From Taenia hydatigena (lineage: Eukaryota; Platyhelminthes; Cestoda; Cyclophyllidea; Taeniidae), in contig JADWOT020001225.1 in NCBI GenBank assembly GCA_036345935.2, forward strand, positions 310,001 through 374,000: a DNA stretch of 64,000 nt. Reading direction: 5' to 3'. Of this stretch, positions 51,101 to 63,958 are shown in pieces. The position numbers and the translations under genes are program-made. The notes beneath the pieces are model-generated. The model worked only from the letters and a program-made list of their open reading frames with translations. It was not told the DNA's origin and did no database searches. Position 1 is the first letter of the stretch. Each line of letters starts with the position of its first letter.

Positions 51101-51970
51101 AAATGATTCATTGAGTGTGCAGTTTTTAGGGGAGGATTAAAATTGTTTGGTTTGAGGTTACAAAATCGGCCGTAAAATTTCTGAGTCATTTTTTCAATCT
51201 GTTTTCAATATGGACATCGTTGAGGCTGCAGACAAGCCTACTCGACTTTTAAATTCACGCGAGGACGCTTACTTTCTAATGCAAGTGAGTTTCTTGCCTT
51301 GGTTATTTTGCCATTTTAGAAATCGAACTGTTCTAGACTCGGATATACATAGAGGTCGAACGTAGTTGCCTCTAGAGGCAACTTAGTTGGAAAATTACTT
51401 TAAGCCTTTCGAGAATATAAGCGTCCTATAAGATCTGTGGTTTGTGGCTACCCTGTGTTGATGTTACTTTTATCTCTACACAGAGCTAATTTTATGTATT
51501 TTTGCACAATTATTGTCATCAGGAAGTAAATTAGATTCAAGTGATTGAAAGCTTTGCTTTCTAAAACAGTCTACCAAAAGCCTTAGTGTGCTTGGATTTA
51601 CCGTACTTTGACTCAGTTGATTTTAGCCCTACGACAGGTGATTGCGACATGATAATTATGCAATAATATCTATGGCGGATAATCGAAAGCCTTCCGCAGG
51701 CTCATGTTGATTTAAGCAGCTATTTGACACAGATTCTGCGAAAGAGAATAGCTTATCAGTCGAAGATGTCTTAGTTTCACGTTCCGTAGCGTACACTTGG
51801 ATGTTACGTTGAGAGGAGGCGAGTGAAGGGATGAAAATGCTAGCTTATTAACATCTCTTGTATTTTTGTAATGAAATTTTGCTTAAGTCTGAGTCCTTGC
51901 CAACTTTATGCCCAATTTTTATAAGATTGCTCGATTTTTCCTTTGTACGAGAGCTGATGTATTCTGTTTA
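48165..51970. other. intergenic, nothing assigned
   Basis: The minus frame 48845-49192 is hydrophobic and Leu-rich but chance length. Around 49600-49950 (minus) three frames are protein-like without a motif. The rest is A/T-rich. Confidence 0.35.
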
Positions 51971-51977
51971 CTTCTAG

Positions 51978-52667
51978 TGCCGGATAAAGCACGAGATGAG
52001 TTCTTCTGGTGGATTCAATGCTGCATAAGCAGTCAAGTTACCTGCAAACGACACACGTGGACTCAATTCTATCACCTACTCCTTGCCTTGCTCCACATAC
52101 TCTCAAGAATGTAGGTAATCACCCTGTCCCTACATAATTTATAGGCAGGTCGGACTTTGGTCTCACCATCTCACTGCCTAATTCTTGTAATCTCCTTGTA
52201 GAGCATAGCTATATCTGTTGGTCTACAACGACGAGCAAGAATGTAAGCTTTCTGCCCTAAAACTGCATGCCCTATTTTTACTACACATATGCGCCTGTCT
52301 GTCTGTTTGCCAAAGTTTGTATGTGTATCACTACTCACTTTTATTTTCGCACTTTTGAAGAGTCACATTGATCGGTACCCCAAGAAAAGAGGCAAGAGAG
52401 GTCACGTCTACCCCATCATCTTCTCCAAGTGTGTTCCTACAGCCGATCGAATCGGCAATTCTATCCTGGACGGAGTGAGATCTCCTTTAATCTTTCATTT
52501 GATGACTAGTTAGTTACCTTCTTGATTTCAATTCTACAATTTTCCAGCACTCCATCACCCGCCCATCAACTTACCTTACCACATTTAACCGTTTGTTTCC
52601 TCATGAGGCTCTTTCACTTCTTCCCTTATCTCAGAATGAAGCGAACACGGCAAACGAGACTGGCTAA
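51978..52667 (+). CDS. candidate exon cluster, unidentified gene
   Basis: Four segments have good splice sites. 51978-52110 (CTTCTAG / GTAGGT) contains DKARDEFFWWIQCCISS, which recalls the last helix of a PH domain. 52202-52242 lies between TCCTTGTAG and GTAAGC and is 41 bases long. 52361-52474 (TTTTGAAG / GTGAGA) encodes SHIDRYPKKRGKRGHVYPII onward. 52548-52667 follows TTTTCCAG and ends at TAA. The last three join in phase (1 to 0, 0 to 0) with introns of 118 and 73 bases. The first does not join the second without a stop, so it may be separate. An open stretch at 52757-52891 after CTGCAG (contains PPIEPVFDDCETC) is another possible exon. No family is assigned. Confidence 0.3.
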
Positions 52668-52894
52668 AGCTCTCAAAACAGGTAAAGGCAATTTTCTATT
52701 GTTGCCTGTGTGGGTGCGGAACAAAGAGATCCGTCAATCGAAGCGATGCACTGCAGGCAACAAGTGATGAACCACCTATTGAACCTGTTTTTGACGATTG
52801 TGAAACTTGCAGTCCAAAAGCTGCAGCGCTACCCACTGTTTCCCTTTGGCTCTTCGACTTAAATGGCAATATAGTGGATGGAACGTTATAAAGA

Positions 52895-54680
52895 TTATTT
52901 GAATCTGCTTAGAAATGTGAAAATAGGCAACCAAGTGAAGCAGACACTGTGGATCTCAGCATACAGTTCTGCAAATCAGCTTCTAATCTCTCAGTTATGA
53001 TGAGACCTACTGCTTTCATCTTGTGTTCGCGGTAAAAATCGATGAATAACCTTACGTGTCAGTCATTGAATATTTAAGCAACTAAGAAAGGCGGAGCATT
53101 ATGCTCATGACTACAATAATTTGCTGCTGTTAGGCTAACTAAGATCACGGGACCAGTGAGCAATCGAGCACCAGTGCTCTGGCCACGCTTATTCCTCGAA
53201 TCTAATCAACCCCTCTAGTGGTTTATTACGAGCACCGACTCAAATAAAAAATCACTCCACTGCCAAAAAATTAAACAACGAAATAGCCCAAATGAAGGCA
53301 AAGAAGTTAAAAATGGCTAAGCCAAATAAGTTAGCTAATCAAATAATCAGTTGGTCAGTTGAATAGTCAAATCATCAGTCGATGGATTAATTAAGAAATT
53401 AAAGGTATCAATCAGATAGATTGGCTGGCTGACTGACTTGGCTCTACGCGCAACGCCAAAAACACTAGATTAACTTTTAGAATATTATAATTCGCACTTC
53501 TTCCTTCTTCCTATCCCAATCTGGCTTCGTCTCTCCCCCACTTTCTTATTAACCTCCTCTGTCGTCCCTTGTGTGGTTAATATTTCGTCCTCCATAATGT
53601 GATGGAGGTACGAGAGGATCGGGTCCAATATAGGAAGGTAGCATGTACCGCCAAACCACCTGCTCATCCAATTTCGACCTCTGGCCCGTTGCAGCCAGAT
53701 ATTCAGGCAAGTATTATTCTGTTTCATCATTTTTCACCGATTTAATCACGCTGCTATCGTCCTGGGCTTGTCGATTTTGGTCCCTGAGATTGTCATCAGT
53801 CCATTTTTCGCTGATAAGGCCCGGTTGTGGGTGGATGCGATTGATTGAGTGCAATGAGAAAGGCGGAGGTTATTACCGATGATGGCATTGACAGCAGAGG
53901 GTAAGACCGAGAAGAGGTGGATGGTAAAGAATATGAGATGACTGATCCTTTGACATATTTTCATGCAGTTTAATTGGGTAATGATGATTGACTTATGCCA
54001 TGGGGTAATATGCAAACTCAATTCGGCCCCATAAATGCCAAGACATTTAATGCACTGTATCCTTCCCAAAAAGCCTGTCATTTTTTACAGTCCTTTCTTC
54101 TCTACACTATAGTCCCTCTGCAGCATTATGTATTTTCGCATGGTTACTACGATTTTTCAATATTTAATTAAAATCCGCCCATAAGTGTAACAATGGCCAG
54201 GATAAAAAGGCCGCAATAAAGATTGCTTTCTCCCCTTGTATTGGCCCTACATCTACTCGTTACGTACGTAGCTGAGTTTACGTCCCTGAAGGTAAGCTGA
54301 TTTAGCTCGTTAAATTGCACTATAACTCACAGAAATGAATGTGAAGTTGTTATATATGTACTTAAGTATGCACTGCGAATGAAAAACCAGTGGTCTGTGA
54401 TTTTGCGCTCAACCGTCGATCATGTAGGAGGATTTGGTTATTTTATGTAAACATCCCAGCCACCGATGTGATTTGAAGCAATGAGATGCAATTCTTTCCT
54501 CGCTATATCAACTAGGCTTTGCTGGAGTAAACTCGTATTGCTACATCTGGCAATGTCAGAGATTGCTTGCTTTCTTATTTTCAGTGAATGTTCTTGCTTT
54601 ATTAAGCCATCAGCATCAGCTAAAATAAAATAAATCACGAAATGTTCGCTAAAAACTCACAAATTTTGTTAACGGGATAA
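52895..54680. other. intergenic, nothing assigned
   Basis: 53320-53440 is a degenerate stretch of AATCAG, GTCAG and TGGCTGACTGAC units. The minus frame 53485-53730 is protein-like (contains CYLPILDPILSYLHHIMEDE) but unassigned and without splice support. Confidence 0.35.
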
Positions 54681-54682
54681 AA

Positions 54683-54748
54683 GCTTAATGGCACTCATCT
54701 AAGCGATTCTGCCTGCAAAGCAGAAGGATTCAAAACTTTGCATTAAGC
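54683..54748 (+). tRNA. tRNA-Cys(GCA)-like, short or pseudogene
   Basis: GCTTAATG at the start pairs perfectly with CATTAAGC at the end (8 bases). The anticodon stem TCTGC/GCAGA is a perfect five-pair helix around the loop CTGCAAA, which gives anticodon GCA with T33 and A37. A T-loop-like TTCAAAA follows with only about four stem pairs, and the D arm is poorly formed (two pairs at most). The 66-base length and weak D arm resemble a flatworm mitochondrial tRNA-Cys, so a nuclear insertion of mitochondrial DNA is one explanation. A decayed nuclear tRNA or SINE head is the other. The flanks do not look like mitochondrial rRNA genes. Confidence 0.4.
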
Positions 54749-55883
54749 AATCATTATGGATTACGACTTATAAATGAAGCAATGACTACCGTAAATTTAC
54801 GAATCCTTGCCTTCTTGCAACGCCTCCTTAGACGCATATTCTGCGTGGCATACTAGACGGAAAAGGTGAATTTTGAAATTCTCCATCCTCGTAACGGCAG
54901 CAGGGTCTACCAAAGCATTAAATTAGCGATAGTTTGCGCAAGATGACTGAGCTTGATTTAGTCGGAGAATGGCAGATGCAAACTCAAGCATATGAATTCC
55001 AATATGATGAAGGAAGAGCGAATTGAATTTAGCGTACACAACGTGATTCAGTACTATTTTTAAAGTTCAAAAGCGTCTGCCCTGCTTTTGACTTATGACG
55101 GCATTGGAGAGGAATTATGGAAAGCAGAGTCAAACGTATCTAATCGTAAGATTACAACAGCATTCCTCATCCAATCCAGATTAATTGCAGTCATATGCGC
55201 ATCAACAATCTAACTAGAGCGGCACTTCTTCCCTTATTCCACCCTAATTGCGACCGCATATGCACAACAGATTTTACAACAAACAAATGTCCCCCCGTGT
55301 GTGTAGAAAATTTGCGGCTACGTGTAAATTACTTATTTTACCTACAGCGACACTCAATCCCTATTGTTAGCGAATTTCAGTTTATACTGCGTTTTCTCCA
55401 AATAGGTTTCGAAGCCTAGTTAATATCTACGTGTCCTTACCGCTAGTCCTTCTGTATGTTTTGCTTAGTTTTACATTCATCCTTCGTTATACCACTCCAC
55501 CACTTCCTCCAGCACTATTACTTAAGTTACACACCTCTTCGTACAAGCACAGGCCACACCAAGCCCAATCGAATGGACCGGTCAGGATCATGTATAATCC
55601 AGTCGTTGGGGTCAACCACGTGGTTACAGAATTAGAGGTGCTTTCAGGCTAATGCGCAATCTTACCTATTAAGGGTTTACGTGTTCAGTTTGCAGTGACG
55701 GTGGTAGTCAGCAAAGTGGGGAAAGTTGATGTGTCGGCAAAAGGAGGAGGTAGCTGAAGGAAGTGACCACTAACTTGTTATACTGAGAGGCATGTGAAAG
55801 AATCTTAATGGGAAGTTAGATTGAATGAGACAGTGTGAAGTGCATTGGTGTTGGATGTGACGGTCAAGATTCGCATAACTCTT

Positions 55884-55952
55884 TGAGGTGATCCGAGTGG
55901 TAGAGCACTGGAAAGTTTATTCGAGAGCTGAGGGTTTAAGTCACTATTTGGG
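55884..55952 (+). tRNA. tRNA-like sequence with A and B boxes (pseudogene or SINE head)
   Basis: TGATCCGAGTGGTAGAGCAC (from 55889) is a good RNA polymerase III A box, and GGGTTTAAGTC (55932-55942) a fair B box at normal spacing. The anticodon and acceptor stems do not close, so this is a degraded tRNA or a tRNA-derived element. Confidence 0.3.
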
Positions 55953-55954
55953 CT

Positions 55955-58900
55955 TTCTTTATATATCCCTAATGCCATGTGCGATGCGCATATTGTGCAA
56001 GATCTCTGTGTGAGGTGATGGATGTGCGGTGGTTGAATTTGCACAACGCAGCTATTGCAAGTCGACCCAAAAAAGCGATTTTGCAACTTCTTCCGGAATC
56101 ACAGGTTGATCGATGAATAACAAAGCGTGAACATCTTTGCATAAAAAATAGGTGATAAAACTAAGCCAATGGTTTAAGAAATAAAAAATTGAATTCATTG
56201 CTATTAACATGCCTTTCGGAAGAGAGTATATCCAATTTTCGAGTTTGCCTATTTTTACCTATGGAACTAGATGCACTTGTAAGAACAATTAAAAGTGTGA
56301 AACTTAAGTTGTTGCATCCTGGTACCTCTTTGAAGGCAAATGAAGGCGCAGTACTAAGACAGACTACAACAGAGGGGATAAAGCTGCTGGCATGTCCCGG
56401 AGGCAGCCCACGCGTCTATGGCCATATGGGCATTGGGCTAAAATTTCCTAATCTCTGAAAATAATGCTTTAAACCAAAGCTATTTGTCACTGTTTGATGC
56501 TTTATTCTAGGTAGCGTGGAACTGAAAAATCCTTTCATATATTTGTAATCGTTTGCGAAAAACGCGGGACTCAAGAGTCTATACAACCAAATTTATCCAG
56601 TCATTTTATTGCTTCTAAAACGATTATGAATTTATGCAGATTTTGTATTGTACGAACACAAGAATGCGACTTAACTAATATCTTAGAAAATTTTCTGTTT
56701 CGGGAGGAAAACATCATCGCAAAATTGCACTATTGACGCCATTGGTTATCTTTCATGTATGCTTAGGTCTGCATGCAGCATTGGTTTTACTGCGGCGATG
56801 GTATGCGATCTTCTGACTCAGTCCATTAATCTGACGATTATACTCAATGGAGACGATTTGAAGATGGAAGTGATTAACTTTGATTCAATGCTTGCCTTCT
56901 TTAACAGATTCAGGAGAACAACTAATTCCCGTTTCTCCCATCCCAAAGAGAAAGATAAAAAAATAAGCAAAGGCTATAATGCGATTCTGACGCACTACGC
57001 TTGTCAACAGGATGACATACGCATGACACCTCGACTCTCGTGTTGCCGCTTCCGAATCGCAATGCTTCAACCAATTCCCGAAGTCACCCATCCTGTATCC
57101 ATCTAAACGTCCATCATTTATTTATCCATTTACCGACTCGCGCATTCTCATGATTTAGTACGCATGTTGTCAATTGTCAAGTTTGTTGCAATAGATAGGC
57201 CATCAACATCAGACAGCCTTCTGGCATACCCGTCCACATTATAAACGATCCAGTTGCTCGTTACATCTCCAAAAGTATGCTGATACTGGAGCACCAGCCA
57301 CTCTTGTAGGGAGATAGGTAAGGCATGAGCTGGTAGCCCGTTGCAACCTCAGCATATTGTGAGATTTTTATGCTGATCAGCGGTGGCTAAATTCTGTTAA
57401 GGACGGCTAAAGATTTACCGGCACTCCTCACAGTGATTCTTGCAAGTTGTCTTATGAAAGAATGTCAGTATAAATTTGTTGCCAAGATCTAGCCAAATTT
57501 GGCAGCCAATGACAACTGCTAGACCGCTTCAAACTCAATAGCATCACTGCCTTCATTCCGTCAGATTGACTGCTTCTTGAGCATTCCTTAGATAAAAAGG
57601 CAATCTGCAGGCGACCTATACTCAACGACTGACCTATACGGATAAGGACTTTTACCCTAACCTTGAGCTTAATGAAATTGTTTTAGCAGAAATCGGAAAG
57701 CTAAGGTATGTCTGCCAGATGAAGAATCAAAAAGAACAAGACTGGCGGTCGGCACTAAGACCATGCGGCGTTTTTTAGTTCAGGTGCTGTTTTTAATCGG
57801 TGCATCGGCAGTGCTATCAACAGATGAGTCATCGAGGAGGAGAAGGCCTCAAGTTGCAAAACTAACCCTACGCATGCTAAATGTGGCATAATGTAATAAA
57901 AAACTGCTGTGGAGCAAATTTGAACAGGTAATATGCGCATCATGCACTTAGCATGAGTTCGTAATACTTTGTCTTGCTGGCGTCACCACTGCCTCGCCAA
58001 ATTTTCGTGCACTGCAACATTACATGTCTTAGTTGTAGAAGCCAAAACTTTGCCTTACTTAGTAATAAATAGAGATGCTACCATCAGCTGGTGCATTATA
58101 AAAACGCTTACAAGCATGTGAGGGCCTCTATGTCTAAATGTAAACGAACCGAACATTAGCTTTATTCGCAATCTTTTCATCGCAGACGAGAGAAAATTAG
58201 CAACGCGTTCTGCACTTGATAAAGAAATGGTGCATTCGACGTACAAATTAGCAAGCACAACTACCAGCAAAATACGCCTCCAGCTGCACCATTTTAGTAG
58301 ATGAAAACGAATATTTCAATCTGTTAAATTTTTTGGATTGGTTCTTTAAATCCACATGTACGCCTTGGCTGTGCTCACAGTATCAGCAGCTGCAGACAAA
58401 TTTTGCGCGCAAATATTAAAGGAACACACTTATTCTTGTAGGGTTAACATCAAAGTGGCTACAGTGCGGATGGTCTTTTGCCTACTACGTCGTCTAAAGT
58501 CAGTCGGCTTAAAGATTAATAATTTCGTCTTGGCGAATAACGAAGCAACTGATCGACACAATTTTTAAAAAGAAAAAAAAGCAAATTTGGCTGTCACATC
58601 GCAACGAAATCAGATTTTAATATCAAAATGGAGACTCCTCACAGAAAAAGGGATGTATTGACCAGCTTCAAGAGATTGAGAGTAGCTGATTCATTAGATA
58701 AACAATAATATTCAATTTGTATAGGATTGGAAAAACAATGTTTGCGAACAGCACCGTTCGCCCTAAAATGCATTTTATGTAATGTTTTCACAAGCCAAGG
58801 CCTTTTTGCATTTTGAAATGTGGATAAGCATGCATCATTGTGTAATTTATGGATAACGTCACGTAAATCAAATTGGCTCGAAAAGTTTCACCCAGATTGA

Positions 58901-59940
58901 TTGCACGCGACTCCCTGTGGTGGTACTTAAAAATGTCAAGGAGTGATGTCAACGCGAATGCAAAGTTTGCGCAAAAAATAGACCAATTAAATTAGGGAGT
59001 ATTTTGCTCATCATTTTTCTCTTAGGAAGCATTTGTGGTACCAGGAGGGAGCGAATTAGTATAAAAATAGTTTACTTGGGACGAATCTGGCTCAGCAGAG
59101 GTGTAGTGTAGCTACTCAAATATCGTGTTTTCTAAGCAACTTCAAGTAGAAACCAGTGAAACATGATACTAAGTGATTGATAAAAGAATTAACAAGATGT
59201 ATACTGAGATCCGGTACTTTAGGAACCACTTGGTTTTAATAATCAGACCATTAGAGCTGTAAAGAAGGCCAAAGCTAGTTTGGAAGTGCAGACTAATGAT
59301 CTACATGTTTTAACTAAAGCTCTGGCTCAGCATCATTTTTGGAGGGAGTAAAGAGATGTACAGCAACCGAAATGCTGTGAAAACAAAGCGTGTGTTCCCA
59401 AATGGGCTAAGGGGAAGTGGTACTGCTCAGTTCCATGGGCATGATGCAAACAATCTAGAGTAGTCGCGTTTAGCCCACGCCATTTTTCACTAAGTCCTTG
59501 CAGTGGTGACCAGAAATCACGGAAGCTGCGTGAACATGGCGCAATCAAATAATCTGCAGTAGTTGAATAAATTAATGATTATGTGTCCAGGTGCTGTGAC
59601 TTTTAGTCAAGTCGCTTCGTCTATGTTCATCGAATCGTTTTCACGTTAGTTATTTTGCAAATCTTGTGACTGGAGATGCATGCGCATCGCTTGCGTTGGC
59701 AGAAACCTCCAAAGAGCGACGTCAGGTGGATTTTGACTCATACATGAACCTCTTTTGGTGCTGGTCATTTTAAAATCCTCTTTAATTTGCACGCTTTAGA
59801 CCAAAGTTGGGGGTAGATAGCATCCGACACAAACGGGTAAATTGAAAGTCGAAAAGGCACCAGCGCAATGCACTCCATTCAAGGCCCACTTCGATCTGCA
59901 CCCCACACTCCACCACCTCATCATTCGCCCTCAAGGCACA
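55955..59940. other. intergenic, nothing assigned
   Basis: The frame 56759-57106 (115 residues) is within chance length and shows no domain. 58356-58568 and 55431-55652 are similar. The rest is A/T-rich. Confidence 0.35.
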
Positions 59941-59945
59941 TTCAG

Positions 59946-60265
59946 CCAATAATCTGAGCTACACCTTCCCTTCAACACTGCCATTACCTTCATCTTCCTT
60001 CTCCTATGCTACACCGCATGTTAGCGCATTTAACTTTCATTCGATCTACTCTGATCTATCCACGCTGAAGTCCCTCAATTTCTACGACTACAAGCCCACC
60101 TACGCGCAGGATAAATTCACTAGTTTCGATCATGCTAGATCGCCGCTCGATGTACCAGGGGACATGATTTACTTTACAATGCCGATTTCATATTATGCTC
60201 CTTCGATTGCACCTAAGCAATATTTAATTATCAATCCACGCATTCTTTTATCAGTGCAACATTGA
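59946..60265 (+). CDS. candidate 3'-terminal exon, unidentified protein
   Basis: One frame is free of stops from 59846 to TGA at 60263-60265 (139 codons), with no early ATG. A C/T-rich tract ends in CACATTCAG|CC, a plausible acceptor giving an exon start at 59946. The encoded sequence is Ser/Tyr/Pro-rich, for example NLSYTFPSTLPLPSSSFSYA, and later LKSLNFYDYKPTYAQDKFTS. AATAAA at 60399 follows the stop by about 135 bases. Such a tail would suit the C-terminal part of a regulatory protein, but no family is recognised. An open frame of this length can arise by chance about once in a window of this size, so the splice and poly(A) signals are the main support. Confidence 0.35.
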
Positions 60266-60398
60266 TCGGTTCCAATGCGTAATTACCCTCCAGGCTCTGT
60301 AGTATGCAGATATCCACACTTTTAACCGCAATGAAGTGATGAAAACTTCTTCCAATTTGTACTTCATGGATACCTATGTGTCATGAATCGTTGCTGTG

Positions 60399-60404
60399 AA
60401 TAAA
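60399..60404 (+). terminator. AATAAA polyadenylation signal
   Basis: Canonical hexamer about 135 bases after the TGA of the candidate terminal exon. Confidence 0.3.
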
Positions 60405-60409
60405 TCGTT

Positions 60410-62540
60410 CCCATGTTTACACAGTACACGCTTATGTCGTCCTACATACAAAGTGTCTTATTATCTCTTCCACATTGTCTACTTAGAAAGGAAAAGGACA
60501 GTGGTATCGCGTTCAATTAGTAATGCAGTCCCAATCGCCTCCTTCGGTACCTTATTTGCTTAGCATTAAAGAAATAACTGCTCCTCATAAACAGCAGACT
60601 ATCACGATTCCTTTAATTTAAGAAGGCTGTTGCGTATGCATCCAAATAAAGCAGAAGCATCGTAGTAACACTAAATTATTAAATAGTTTGTTTGATTTTA
60701 CGCTTGGATATCAATTCGCGAAGGCATCTTCACAAAAAAGCTGAACGAGTGCGCAAGTGGGTAAATGGGTTAATGTATGGGGATGTATGGAACGCTTTTA
60801 GTGACAATACGACATTGCTTCGAGTCTAGGCATTTTGTCTGTTAATGTAACTGTTTCTCCTTCCTCTTCCTTACCTAACATTCCTTTTTTTCTTTACATA
60901 TTCATACGATTGTACTCGGTTCCTATTCTTCAACCTAGTCAGGATAGTCCTGCTGCCATCAGCCAATAACTCAGTGCAGATCTGTAATTTTGGCTCATGC
61001 GAATGAAATAATTTGCACATTTGTCGGCGCGTCTAATATAGTTACGGACTAGGTTTAATAGCAGTTTCAGCTTTCGCAACTTGTAGCGCCAGGAGATCAT
61101 AGAAAATAGAACTTTTATTGAAAACTATTGGTCAAATTGCTTGCTTCTCAGTAAAGGCGAAGTCATGCTTGAGATGAGTTATTTTTTGAGCTGCATTATT
61201 CGCCTTTACAAATGGCGATCTGTCCTGTGGGTCACGGCATTGTCACAGTCATGCAGTGCTCAAACGTAAAAATCATAAAAGCCAAACACATTTACCAATC
61301 CACCCTGTGAGGCCAATAATTTGCTTTGCTGGTGCTTTATTAACCCAAAATTATTATATGGGTTAACAAACAAAGGAAAAATTCCGCTGCATGTAGAATA
61401 AAGCAAATGTTTGGGAATAAAGTTTTATATAAAATGCGATATTCTTCAATCGAAAGCATGATTGAAGCATTTGAAATTCGTAGGTCTTATGGTAATGTTA
61501 AAGAATTCATTCACGCTTATGGATTATTGGCAAACTTGTTTTTCTGCATCATTTTATCGCATCACCAGCATTTGCAAGAGCCGATTATAATAATGAGCGC
61601 GCAATGAATATGCCCGGGAATACGAATAGCCTCAGCAAAGTGACTCCTCACATCTGATTAATGAGAGCGCAGTGTACAACCCAGCCCAAAGCTAAGAAAG
61701 TGTCAGGTTTAGTTAAAACCAATGATGCTAGCTTAAATTCATGAACTTATAAATGCGTCAGAAATATGGCACTAGCATGGTTGATTAGCTTGCCAGTCAC
61801 AATGCAAATTAGGACCAGCAGTAAAGTTATTATCCTTTCCACCAGAAAGCCAATCTCGAATCCCGCTCAGTGAGTTAATTTTGGTTAAGGAAGTCGCCTG
61901 GCAAAATACGCATTTCATAAGAACTCCGTCGCGTGTGCAAGGGAACAGTGCTTGATGAGCACCCTTCTGTTTTCCGAGGCCAACTACAATTACGGAAGAG
62001 TCGAAATAGCCATCTCATTATTCTCAGTATTTCTTAACACTAACTTTAAAGGCGTTTAAAATTTGTAGGGCAAAAAGATTTAATTAAGCTTTTAGCTTAT
62101 AGGCAAGGCAAAGACACCAAATAACTTACAAGTATTTATCTAGCGAAACGTCAGCCTTTTTTGGGACTTGTCTTTACAATTTCATGCTGGTAGGATCAAT
62201 TATAAGCAGTCAGCATTCGATTTATTAGTGAACTTGGATAACAGTGAGCAGGAAAGGACACAACCTTGATAAAAACGAGATGAAATTGGGAGTGGAGAGT
62301 CTTGAGTCCATCAACAGTCGGCTGCATGGCAATGAAGCCGACATTTCCTCAAGACCGGACCATAACTGAGGTCCACAATTGTGCACCTTACGAAACGAAT
62401 TTTGTTTGAATAAAGTTCTCTCGCTCTCATGCCTGACTTTGTTAGGGTGAGTAGATACTAAATTAGGACATTGGAGCGAAGCTCTTCGCTCTAATGAGTA
62501 AAACTACTGCCTTTAATATGTCATTCCAAAGAGATGGAGT
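60410..62540. other. intergenic, nothing assigned
   Basis: A/T-rich with a C/T tract at 60840-60900. The frame 61407-61607 has no motif. A B-box-like GGGATTCGAG occurs on the minus strand near 61860 but no tRNA fold forms around it. Confidence 0.4.
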
Positions 62541-62544
62541 ACCT

Positions 62545-62890
62545 CCTCAGCGATCACCTAGAATCAAACAATTGCGGCATTAGTTGCCGATATTTGAGTC
62601 CTCGGAATCTACGAATTAACAGGCTGTTGCCCCTTAATCAAACCTGAATTATGATTGCATTTATTACCATTTGCAATTGCGTCTTATCCATAGAAAATTG
62701 TGGACAGTGCCTGAGCTACTGCGCAATGGGATGGTGGTATTGGTTGGAATTAAGTTGGGTGATGTCTACGCATTTGGCATAATAATGCATGAAGTTTTCT
62801 AGCGGACGAAACTGCATGGAATGGAAGATGCGTCAGTGGAGGTGATTCGATACTGCGTTAGGAGCAAAAAGGCCCCCTTTTAGTTTACAG
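62545..62890 (+). pseudogene. receptor guanylyl cyclase kinase-homology fragment, copy 2
   Basis: This aligns base by base with 17530-17880, with a gap of about 13 bases in the ITDFG region. It encodes LWTVPELLRN, then GDVYAFGIIMHEVF, then a TAG at 62800-62802, then RTKLHGMEDASVEVIRYCVR and a PPFRP-like APF followed by a second TAG. The DVYAFG motif is better kept here than in copy 1, while the upstream LKSSN/DFG part is worse. The stop after HEVF is one codon earlier than in copy 1, so the two copies were disabled separately. The parent is a membrane guanylyl cyclase whose intact gene is not in this window. Confidence 0.75.
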
Positions 62891-62894
62891 ATTA

Positions 62895-63760
62895 GTATTT
62901 CTTCCTACCGCAGGACATCGCTGTGAACTCTTTAAAGCCTTCGCAGGAGGAGGTCAGAAATATTTAGACACTCAGCGCTATTCACGCACAATGTAGTGAA
63001 AGCACGAGCAAAGGCTCTGGCGGTCATTGTTGAGATGAGTAAGCCAACCAATGTATCTCTAAAGAAATTACTGATGCTTGCTGCATTTGGCATTAGAATA
63101 GCTAATGTGGTAAAGAATTATCAAAGAAGCTGGAAAAGAAGTGGGCTAAAATGACAGCAACAGAGGTCTGCATCGCTGCCATAGAGGTCTATTTCGAATG
63201 TCTAAATAGACTCACGTATTTCTGCGCTGAGCCAAGTCCTCTTTTGCTAGCATAGTACTACTGCTCTATTTTCTACCCCGTTCCATTAAACGGGTGCCCC
63301 ATCAACTCACGGAAGTATTTCTGAGCGAGCACGGTCGTGCAATTCAAGATTCGATTTCTTAGTTGACAAGAGAGCGAGCAGATAAGCAACTTGTCCATTT
63401 TACAATATTAAACATCCTTCGGATTACTGCATAAGATGGTAAACCAGGCAGAGTTTAATGCATGGCTATAAAAATGAAAAGCCTTTATCACAACATGCGG
63501 AGGCTTAAATCTATTCTTGCGGCTTTAGAGGCAAGAGAATAACCGGTAGCCACACCTACAGGGAATGCACGAAAATGGTTCCATCCCTGTCATGGAAAAA
63601 TAAAACCTTTTCAATTGCTTAACTTGACGTAGCGTCTAGTAATATTTTAGTGTGAAGAACATGGTCATCATATCAAGATACATCGAAAAAACTGAATGAA
63701 TATGGGCCAAAAGAATGAAGGTTAATGTGCGAGGCATTTGTGAGTGCGTGTCCGTGGGCG
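62895..63760. other. intergenic, nothing assigned
   Basis: No motif on either strand. Confidence 0.4.
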
Positions 63761-63765
63761 CTGCT

Positions 63766-63958
63766 TCAGAATGAGCTTGAAGCTAACAATAGAACGCCAA
63801 GTGCCAGAAGTAGATGCGAAAAACTAATGCAGTGGTTTGTTGCGGCAAGAGCAGGGGCTAGAAGTGTTGATATGATGGAGGAAAGATGTATTTCCTTCCT
63901 GTCAATGGACCTTGATCTCTTACTAAGGCTCACAGCGTTGGCAAAAAGAAGTTGCAAG
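63766..63958 (+). CDS. candidate exon near window end, unidentified
   Basis: The frame 63725-63982 has few rare features and contains RCEKLMQWFVAARAGARSVD and FLSMDLDLLLRLTALAKRS, an alpha-helical and charged pattern. CTTCAG|AAT and TTGCAAG|GTCAGA could bound an exon at 63766-63958. No known family is seen. It is close to the window edge, so partner exons may lie outside. Confidence 0.25.

Noticed and set aside
56759..57106. A 115-codon plus-strand frame
   Set aside because: Within chance length; overlapping minus frame equally open; no motif.
61840..61900. Minus-strand GGGATTCGAG as a tRNA B box
   Set aside because: No A box or closing stems at the right distance.
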